The translations under genes were made by a program, and so were the position numbers. 12,046 bases of DNA, taken from assembly GCA_937864895.1 (NCBI GenBank), contig CALMDF010000540.1:1-12046 (forward strand), read 5' to 3'. The stretch comes from an uncultured Holophagales bacterium. GTDB lineage: Bacteria; Acidobacteriota; Thermoanaerobaculia; UBA5066. Positions 6,556 through 12,046 of the stretch are shown here, one piece after another. Positions within the stretch are counted from its first letter, which is position 1. Each line of letters opens with the position of its first letter. The notes beneath the pieces are model-generated. The model saw nothing but the letters and a program-made list of their open reading frames with translations, was not told the origin of the DNA and made no database searches.

Positions 6556-7469
6556 GCGGGGAAGGCTCCTGTCGCGCGGGATGGTACAGGCGGACGGCCC
6601 GAGGGCGTCGAGGCCCGGCAAACGGGGCGGACGGCGCAGCCGTCGCAGAGCGATCGCCGGGGGTCGCGCACGCACTCGGCGAGGATGCCGAGGCGGGAGA
6701 GGGCCCAGTCGAACCTCACGGGGTCCAGCGGCTCGATCTTCGAGAGCCAGCCGGTGGCCTCGCGGGAGGCCCTCAGGTCCGCGGCCGGGCGCGCCGTGAG
6801 GCCGAGGTAGCGCGAGATCCGGTGGACGTGGGTGTCCATCGGGAGGAGGAGGCGGGAAGCGGCGAGCCCGGGCCCCCGCCAGAGGCCGAGGTCGACGTCG
6901 CCCGATCTCACGGTCCAGCGGAGGAAGAGGTGGGCGCGCTTGCAGGCGCTCCCGTCGCCGGGGGTGGGGAGGAGGAAGCGGAGGCCGCGCGGAAAGCGGC
7001 GCGCCGGGACCGCCGTCCTCTCCCGGAGCACCGAAAAGAAACGGTCGAGGGCCGGGACGAAGTCGGGCCCCCCCTCGTCCCCGGAGGCAAAGAGGGCGCC
7101 GAGGGAGCCTTCGGCCCGCAGGGTCTCCCCGACGGACCTGAGGAACGGACGGAGGGATCCGGCATCGACCCACCTGTGGACGAAGCCCTCGAGGCCACGG
7201 ACGTCCCCTGCGGCCTCCCTGAGGGTCGCGGCGGGTTGAGGCCCGAGCGCCGCGAAGAGACGCTCCAGGGAGGCGTTGATCGACGCGACCCTCCCGAAGG
7301 CGAGGGAAGAGGCGAGGAAAGCGGCTGCCTCGCGGTCTTCCGGGCGCCCGTACCGGTGCGGGAAGAGGAGCGGGTCCGAGTCGAGGCGCTGCCCGCGCCA
7401 GATCTCTTCGAGAGCGCGGAGCCGGATCGCGAGCTCCGGAACGTCCGGGGGACGGAGCCGCCGTCTCAT
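6552..7469 (-). CDS. DUF2400/TIGR02757-family protein with a four-cysteine cluster
   Basis: A 305-residue member of the DUF2400 (TIGR02757) family, related to helix-hairpin-helix DNA glycosylases but of unproven function. Recognisable family segments are DPLLFPHRYGRPEDREAAAF near residues 32-51, FLASSLAFGRV near 51-61, CKRAHLFLRWTVR at 176-188, and PMDTHVHRISRYLGL at 210-224 with the conserved Asp212. Near the end, Cys266, Cys275, Cys278 and Cys284 are spaced x8-x2-x5, close to the C-x6-C-x2-C-x5-C iron-sulfur loop of endonuclease III and MutY. A 4Fe-4S cluster is therefore plausible. It has no signal peptide and is probably cytoplasmic. No clear Shine-Dalgarno precedes ATG 7469; a promoter-like TATGCT nine bases upstream suggests a leaderless or nearly leaderless mRNA. 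It is first in a three-gene minus-strand unit and overlaps the TlpA-like gene by ATGA. Confidence 0.92.
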   Translation of the reverse strand: MRRRLRPPDVPELAIRLRALEEIWRGQRLDSDPLLFPHRYGRPEDREAAAFLASSLAFGRVASINASLERLFAALGPQPAATLREAAGDVRGLEGFVHRWVDAGSLRPFLRSVGETLRAEGSLGALFASGDEGGPDFVPALDRFFSVLRERTAVPARRFPRGLRFLLPTPGDGSACKRAHLFLRWTVRSGDVDLGLWRGPGLAASRLLLPMDTHVHRISRYLGLTARPAADLRASREATGWLSKIEPLDPVRFDWALSRLGILAECVRDPRRSLCDGCAVRPVCRASTPSGRPPVPSRATGAFPA

Positions 7470-7478
7470 CGCGCGGAG

Positions 7479-7506
7479 AGCATAACCGGGCGGGGGTCTC
7501 TTTCAG
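7479..7506 (-). promoter_or_regulatory. candidate promoter for the DUF2400 unit
   Basis: Reading the minus strand, CTGAAA (7506-7501) and TATGCT (7484-7479) are 16 bases apart, each matching four of six positions of the sigma-70 boxes TTGACA and TATAAT. The predicted transcript start lies two or three bases from ATG 7469, which would make the mRNA almost leaderless. This agrees with the missing ribosome binding site. Confidence 0.45.
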
Positions 7507-7510
7507 ACCC
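7494..7510. promoter_or_regulatory. inverted repeat in the divergent spacer
   Basis: GGGTCT (7494-7499) and AGACCC (7505-7510) form a perfect six-bp inverted repeat around five bases. It overlaps the candidate -35 box of the minus-strand promoter and sits just upstream of the plus-strand one, a position suited to an operator shared by both genes. It is short, so chance is possible. Confidence 0.35.
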
Positions 7511-7528
7511 GGCCGCCCGCTTTGTTGG

Positions 7529-7534
7529 TAGCAT
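7529..7534 (+). promoter_or_regulatory. candidate -10 box for hflX
   Basis: TAGCAT fits the TAnnnT pattern and ends seven bases before the GTG start at 7542, so the transcript could begin at or next to the start codon. No good -35 is seen: TTTCAG at 7501-7506 is too far away, with a 22-base gap. No Shine-Dalgarno precedes the GTG, which fits leaderless translation. Confidence 0.35.
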
Positions 7535-7541
7535 CCGGCGC

Positions 7542-8687
7542 GTGGGCGAGAAGGGCCCGGACGGCCGCGCGGCGAGCGCCGCCTCCGGGTCGAGAACCAG
7601 CAAAGCGATCCTCGTGGGGGTCTTCGGCAAGCTGCACGGGCGTGCCGAGGCCGAGGACCACCTGGACGAGCTCGAGCGCCTCGTCGACACGGCGGGGGGC
7701 GTCGTCGTCGCCCGGGCCCTCCAGGAGAGGGACTCGCCCGACTCGGCGACCTACGTCGGCAAGGGCAAGCTGAAGGAGATCGCCGAGCTGGTCGAGGCCA
7801 TGGAGGCGGGCTGGGTCGTCTTCGACGACGAGCTCTCCCCCTCCCAGACGCGCAACCTCGAGAAGGAGCTGACGGCCCAGGTCCTGGACCGGCCGAACGT
7901 CATCCTCTCGATCTTCGCCTCGCGCGCGAGGAGCCGCGAGGCGATGACGCAGGTCGAGCTCGCGCGCCTGCAGTACCTCCTCCCCCGCCTCACCGGAGCG
8001 ACGACCGGGATGGCCCAGCAGCGGGGCGGCGGCGCCTTCCGCGCGGGAGGCGGCGAGAAGAAGCTCGAGCTCGACAAGCGGAAGATCCGCCGGCGGATCT
8101 CGACCCTGAAAGAGGACCTCGAGAAGATCGAGACGAGCCGGAGCGTCCGCCGCCGGCACCTGCGCAACGTCGCGACCGTCTCCCTCGTCGGCTACACGAA
8201 CGCCGGCAAGACGACCCTCTTCAACCGCCTCACGTCCTCGAAGGAGTTCGCCGAGGACCGCCTCTTCGCGACGCTCGACGCGCGCCACGCGCGCCTCCAC
8301 GGTGTCGGCGGCCGGGCCATCGTCCTCTCCGACACGGTCGGCTTCCTGCGGAAGCTCCCGCACGCGCTCGTCGCCTCGTTCCGCTCGACGCTCAAGGAAG
8401 TCGAGGAGGCCGACCTCCTCGTCCACGTCGTCGACGCCTCTTCGCCCGAGGCCGAGGCGCAGCGCCGCGTCGCCGAGGAGGTCCTCGCCGAGCTGGGTGT
8501 CCCCGGCGAGCGCATCCTCGTCGCCTACAACAAGACCGATCGCCCCGGGGCCGTCGCGCCCGCCGGGGAGCTCGCGATCTCCGCCGTGACCGGCGACGGC
8601 CTCGCGGACCTGCGCCAGTCCATCGTGGCCCGCCTCCTCTCGCTCGGCGTGACGGTCCCGATCCTCGGAGCCCCGCCGCCGGCATGA
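7542..8687 (+). CDS. hflX: HflX-type ribosome-associated GTPase
   Basis: A 381-residue GTPase of the HflX family. HflX binds the 50S subunit and, where studied, splits stalled or heat-damaged ribosomes. The N-terminal HflX domain has the signature YVGKGKLKEI (71-80), LSPSQTRNLE (98-107), and DRPNVILSIFASRARSREA near 116-134, followed by QVELARLQYLLPRL (137-150). A helical coiled linker with many Arg, Lys and Glu spans about 176-208. G-motifs are complete: G1 GYTNAGKT (217-224), G2 Thr244 in FATLD, G3 DTVGF (264-268), G4 NKTD (330-333), and G5 SAV (347-349). The Gly-rich loop normally written RGPGE reads RAGGGE here (167-172). The protein stops soon after the G domain, so it lacks the C-terminal domain of longer homologues. 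The GTG start is chosen because it follows a -10-like box and lies just before the conserved domain. Its stop overlaps the kinase start (ATGA 8684-8687). Confidence 0.95.
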   Translation: MGEKGPDGRAASAASGSRTSKAILVGVFGKLHGRAEAEDHLDELERLVDTAGGVVVARALQERDSPDSATYVGKGKLKEIAELVEAMEAGWVVFDDELSPSQTRNLEKELTAQVLDRPNVILSIFASRARSREAMTQVELARLQYLLPRLTGATTGMAQQRGGGAFRAGGGEKKLELDKRKIRRRISTLKEDLEKIETSRSVRRRHLRNVATVSLVGYTNAGKTTLFNRLTSSKEFAEDRLFATLDARHARLHGVGGRAIVLSDTVGFLRKLPHALVASFRSTLKEVEEADLLVHVVDASSPEAEAQRRVAEEVLAELGVPGERILVAYNKTDRPGAVAPAGELAISAVTGDGLADLRQSIVARLLSLGVTVPILGAPPPA

Positions 8688-11600
8688 ACCGAGCCGGCCC
8701 CGCCCTCCCGCCGCGCTTCGAGGCGCGCGCGGCCCTTTCGGAGGGGGCGTCGCCGCGCGTCGTCGCCGCCTTCGACCGGGAGACGGGGCGGCAGGTCGTC
8801 CTGAAGCTCGCCGGCGCGCCGGGAAGCGAGGAGATGCTGGCCCTCCGCAAGGAGTTCCGCCTCGTCGCCTCGCTCGACCACCCCTCCATCGTCAAGGCGC
8901 GGGATTTCGGCGTCACCCCGGAGGGCCTCGCCTGGTTCTCCACCGACGAGGTGGACGGGCCCGACCTCGCGACGTTCGCCCGCTCGCACGCCCTCCTCGA
9001 GAACCTCTCGGCCCTCGCGGACGTCGCCCACGCCCTCGACTACGTCCACTCGCGCGGCCTCGTCCACGGGGACGTGAAGCCGACGAACGTTCGGGTCCTC
9101 GGCGAGCGCGCCTTCCTCCTCGACTTCGGCCTCGCCTTCGCGCGCGGCGAGGAGGTGGCCGGCATCCGGGGCACGCCCGCCTACCTCGCCCCGGAGGTCC
9201 TCCGCGGCGGGAAGCCCGACCGGCGGGCCGACCTCTACGCCCTGGGCGTCACGTTCTACGAGGCGCTCACCGGGGTCCTCCCCACCGCGGGGCGCGACCT
9301 CGGCGGCGTCCTGCGCTTCCACCTCGAGGAGGACGTCCCGGTCGCCTCGCGCGTGACGCCCGGCATCCCGAGCCGCCTCGACCGGATCCTCGCGCAGCTC
9401 ATGGAGCGCGACCCCGCGGCGCGAACGCCCTCGGCGCGGGCCCTCCTCGACGACCTCGGGCGCGACTTCGGCCTCGTCAGGGGCTCCACCTGGGACGCGC
9501 GTCCCGAGCTCCTCACGCCCCCCTTCTGCGGGCGCGTCGAGCTCCTCGGCCGTTTCGCCCAGGCGCTCCGGCACGCCTCGGAGGGCTCGGGGAAGGCGAT
9601 CGTCGTCCTCGGCCCCGAGGGGGCGGGCAAGTCGCGCCTCCTCGCCGAGTGGCGGGCCATCGCGCAGTCGGAGGGCGCCCTCGTCGTCGAGGGGCGGGCC
9701 GTCGCGGAGGACCGGACCCCCTACCGCCCCGTCCTCGACGTCCTCTCGGCCCTCACGCGCCGGGGCGGCTCCGCCGGGGCCCCGGCCCGCGCGGCCCTCG
9801 CCCGCGTCGCGCGCCTCGCCGCCACCGGGGCCGAGGCGCCGCCCATCTCGCGCCTCACCGAGGAGTCGAGCCGCCTCGCCCTCTTCGACGAGGTCCTCGC
9901 CGCCCTCGAGGCGACGCGCGCCGCGGAGGTGGGGGAGCGGCCCCTCGTCGTCCTCGTCGACGATCTCCACCTCGCCGACCGGGCGACCGCCGCCCTCACG
10001 TCCTTTCTCTTCAAGGCCGCCGAGTCGCGCCGCATCGTCTTGGCGGCGGCGGCCGAGCCGGTGCCCCCGGCGGAGCCGGGGACCGAGCCGAACGAGGCGC
10101 TCGCCCCGCTCGAGGACCTCTCGCTTCCACCCTGGAGCCTCGCCCCCCTGTCGGAGGGAGAGGTCGCCGCGGCGGCGGCCGGGGCGCTCGGGAGGAGGGA
10201 CCTCCCGGAGGAGCTGACGCGCCTCGTCCACCACGAGAGCCAGGGGTGGCCCGGGCCCCTCGTCTCCTTCCTCGAGCAGCTCGTCGAGATGCGCGTCCTC
10301 TCGCTCCGGGACGGGCAGCTCGTCGTCGACGCCGATCTCCACCGGCGCCTCTCGCGTCCCGGGGCCGCCGCGGAGTGGGCCGACGCCCGCCTCTCGTCCC
10401 TCCCTCCCGGCCGGCGCGAGCTCCTCGCGGCCCTCTCCGTCGTCCCCGCCGACCTCACCTTCGAGCTGGCCCTGCGGCTCTCCGAGGTGGTCTTCGGCGA
10501 GCGGTCGGGCGGGGTGGTGAGGGAGGCCGACGCCCTCGCCGACGCCCTCGGGGCGCTCTCCTCCGCGGGGCTCCTCGCCCGGCGCGAGCTCTCGGGCGAG
10601 GCCGTCTGGGAGTTCGTCCTCTCCCGCACGCGCGAGCACCTCGCGGCGTCCCTCCCCGACGACAGGCGCCGTGCCCTCCACGACGCGGCCGCCGCGTACT
10701 TCGAGGAGCGGCTCGCCGGCCGCTCCGACCTCCTCGCCGCCGCCGCCCTCCACGCCCTCCGCGGGAGCGACGCCGGGCGAGCCGTCCGCCTCGGCCTCGG
10801 GTCCGCCGAGCAGGCCGAGCGCCTCTTCGCCTACGACCAGGCGGCGCAGTCGTACAGCGGCGTCCTCGAGTTCCTCGACATCGCCGGGCGCGCGCGGGAG
10901 AAGGCGGCGGTCCGCGAGCGGCTCGGAGACGTCCACTTCCGTGCCGGAAACTGGCGGCGGGCCCTCGCGGCCTACCACTTCCTCCTGAAGGAGCTCGGGG
11001 CGCGCCCCGACGCCGACGCCCCCGCGGTCCGCCGGCACGCGGCGCTCCTCACGTTCAAGATCGGGATGATCCGTCTCCGGCGCGGCGACGTGGAGGCGGC
11101 CCGCGCCCTCTTCGACCGCGCGGAAGGGGAGCTCGGGACGGTCGGAACGACCGAGGAGCGGGCCCGTCTCCTCGACGCCTCCGCGCGCGCGCGCCTCGAG
11201 CGCGGCGACCCGGACGGCGCCGAGGCCAAGGCCGAGGCCGCGCTGGCCCTCGCGGGCCCCGAGCTCCCCGACGACCTGCGCTCCCTCCTCCTCGGCACGC
11301 TCGGCTCCATCGCCTTCCTGCGCGGCGAGCAGGCGGCGGCCGAGGAGCGCCTGACGGCCGCCGTCGAGGCCGCCCGGCGGACCGAGAGGGGCGACCTCGT
11401 CCGCCGGGCCCTCTCGGCCCTCGCCGCGGTCTTCGCGAGGACGGGGCGCTGGGAGGAGAGCGAGGCGATGGAGCGCGAGTGCCTCGACGAGGCCGAGCGC
11501 TCCCGCGACCTGTGGGGCATCACGGCGTCCCTGGCGAACCTCTCGGTCCTCCAGTTCGGGCGCGGCGACTACGCGGCGGCCCGAAGCGGCCTCGAGCGGG

Positions 11601-12046
11601 CGCTCGAGATCCACCGCCGCCTCGGCTCGCCCCTCGGGCAGGCCCAGTCGGCCGTCGGGCTCGGCGCCTGCGACGAGGTCCTCGGGCGCTGGGACGAGGC
11701 GGAGGCGAGCTACCGCCACGCCTTCGACCTCCTCGGTGGCGACGGGTCCGGGCGCCCCGCCATCGACGCCCGCCGCGCCCTCGGGAACCTCCTCCGGAAG
11801 AGGGGCGACCTCGACCGCGCGGAACGTTCGCTCTTCGAGGTCCTCGACGCGGCGCGGGGAGCCGGCGAGGCGCCGCTCGTCGCGTCGGTCCTCCTCCCCC
11901 TCGCCCTCCTCGAGCGCGACCGGGAGAGGCTCGACGAGTCGCGCCGGCACCTCGACCAGGTCCTCGAGATCCTCGCGGAGGGAGGGGCGGACGACGGCCT
12001 CGGCCGCGCCCTCGTCGATTCCGCCGAGCTCGCCTTCCGGACGGGC
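8684..12046 (+). CDS. Ser/Thr protein kinase fused to AAA/STAND-like ATPase and TPR-like repeats, 3' end missing
   Basis: The frame from ATG 8684 stays open for 1121 codons to the window edge. Residues about 12-260 are a PknB-like kinase domain: Lys41 in VVLKL, helix-C Glu57, catalytic loop HGDVKPTN (128-135; Asp130, Lys132, Asn135), DFG 147-149, and GTPAYLAPE (163-171), then Asp183. The loop reads HGD, not HRD, so this is a non-RD kinase, and the glycine-rich loop is barely recognisable (SEGASPRVVAA, 20-30). FCGRVELLGR (281-290) opens an ATPase module with Walker A GPEGAGKS (310-317) and Walker B PLVVLVDDLH (Asp426, Asp427). From about residue 700 the protein is TPR-like helical repeats. This order recalls PknK-type kinases. 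No signal peptide or membrane segment is seen, so it is likely cytoplasmic. It is coupled to hflX by ATGA, with only a weak GGAG at 8667-8670. The C-terminus, perhaps an effector domain, lies outside the window. Confidence 0.95.
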   Translation, partial: MNRAGPALPPRFEARAALSEGASPRVVAAFDRETGRQVVLKLAGAPGSEEMLALRKEFRLVASLDHPSIVKARDFGVTPEGLAWFSTDEVDGPDLATFARSHALLENLSALADVAHALDYVHSRGLVHGDVKPTNVRVLGERAFLLDFGLAFARGEEVAGIRGTPAYLAPEVLRGGKPDRRADLYALGVTFYEALTGVLPTAGRDLGGVLRFHLEEDVPVASRVTPGIPSRLDRILAQLMERDPAARTPSARALLDDLGRDFGLVRGSTWDARPELLTPPFCGRVELLGRFAQALRHASEGSGKAIVVLGPEGAGKSRLLAEWRAIAQSEGALVVEGRAVAEDRTPYRPVLDVLSALTRRGGSAGAPARAALARVARLAATGAEAPPISRLTEESSRLALFDEVLAALEATRAAEVGERPLVVLVDDLHLADRATAALTSFLFKAAESRRIVLAAAAEPVPPAEPGTEPNEALAPLEDLSLPPWSLAPLSEGEVAAAAAGALGRRDLPEELTRLVHHESQGWPGPLVSFLEQLVEMRVLSLRDGQLVVDADLHRRLSRPGAAAEWADARLSSLPPGRRELLAALSVVPADLTFELALRLSEVVFGERSGGVVREADALADALGALSSAGLLARRELSGEAVWEFVLSRTREHLAASLPDDRRRALHDAAAAYFEERLAGRSDLLAAAALHALRGSDAGRAVRLGLGSAEQAERLFAYDQAAQSYSGVLEFLDIAGRAREKAAVRERLGDVHFRAGNWRRALAAYHFLLKELGARPDADAPAVRRHAALLTFKIGMIRLRRGDVEAARALFDRAEGELGTVGTTEERARLLDASARARLERGDPDGAEAKAEAALALAGPELPDDLRSLLLGTLGSIAFLRGEQAAAEERLTAAVEAARRTERGDLVRRALSALAAVFARTGRWEESEAMERECLDEAERSRDLWGITASLANLSVLQFGRGDYAAARSGLERALEIHRRLGSPLGQAQSAVGLGACDEVLGRWDEAEASYRHAFDLLGGDGSGRPAIDARRALGNLLRKRGDLDRAERSLFEVLDAARGAGEAPLVASVLLPLALLERDRERLDESRRHLDQVLEILAEGGADDGLGRALVDSAELAFRTG
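11039..11998 (+). repeat. coding TPR-like array with an exact 120-bp period
   Basis: Within the kinase gene, a Gly of the motif R-G-D/E (or T-G-R, L-G-R) recurs at residues 801, 841, 881, 921, 961, 1001 and 1041, with codons at 11084, 11204, 11324, 11444, 11564, 11684 and 11804. A small residue, Ala or Ser, follows five positions later each time: Ala806, Ala846, Ala886, Ser926, Ala966, Ala1006, Ala1046. This is the helix-turn-helix pattern of TPR repeats in a 40-residue unit, with no insertion over seven units. An eighth, weaker unit runs about 1066-1105. Confidence 0.8.

Noticed and set aside
6556..7173. N-terminal extension of the TlpA-like frame by 206 residues
   Set aside because: It overlaps the DUF2400 gene in another frame, is Arg/Pro-rich, and the membrane anchor starts right after ATG 6555, which has a ribosome binding site.
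6822..7541. N-terminal extension of the hflX frame by 240 residues
   Set aside because: The extension runs antisense to the DUF2400 gene, is Glu/Gly/Arg-rich, and HflX homology begins only after the GTG at 7542.
8525..11950. An open frame of 1141 codons on the minus strand, opposite the kinase gene
   Set aside because: Its translation is Arg/Glu/Gly/Ala-rich low-complexity sequence with no domain, and it is the mirror of a plus-strand gene with clear kinase and ATPase motifs. GC-rich codon bias removes stops from the opposite strand.
1..12046. tRNA, rRNA, CRISPR array, insertion sequence or phage genes
   Set aside because: I saw no repeat-spacer pattern, transposase or integrase motif, or RNA gene structure, and nearly all of the window is accounted for by nine protein genes.

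Overview
The window reads as very GC-rich bacterial chromosomal DNA: almost every codon ends in G or C, and long false open frames appear on both strands. It carries nine protein genes and no RNA gene, CRISPR array or insertion sequence that I can support. A TonB-dependent outer-membrane receptor, several exported proteins and a large bacterial Ser/Thr kinase fused to an ATPase point to a Gram-negative, high-GC lineage. Acidobacteriota is my best guess and Myxococcota-like groups are possible, but nothing here fixes the phylum. No gene-free stretch exceeds about 120 bases.

Region 1 (1-5302, plus strand) is a likely operon. It holds the 3' part of a siderophore-type TonB-dependent receptor, an HSL/GDXG-type alpha/beta hydrolase, a small exported alpha/beta-barrel-like protein that overlaps the hydrolase by ATGA, and a predicted lipoprotein of the M14 metallopeptidase family. 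Together they could import a compound across the outer membrane and cleave it in the envelope or cytoplasm. The substrate cannot be read from the sequence.

Region 2 (5316-7469, minus strand) converges on region 1 with only 13 bases between stop codons. In transcription order it holds a DUF2400/TIGR02757-type helix-hairpin-helix protein with a four-cysteine cluster, a membrane-anchored TlpA-like thioredoxin that overlaps it by ATGA, and a single-pass membrane protein of unknown function that appears to contain an internal domain duplication.

Region 3 (7542-12046, plus strand) diverges from region 2 across a 72-base spacer with promoter-like elements for both directions. It holds hflX, a ribosome-associated GTPase gene, overlapped by ATGA with a large kinase-ATPase-repeat gene that stays open to the end of the window (1121 codons). 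That gene is the main item of interest: a non-RD kinase with a degenerate glycine loop, a STAND-like ATPase, and a TPR-like array with an exact 40-residue (120-bp) period, translationally coupled to a ribosome-rescue GTPase.
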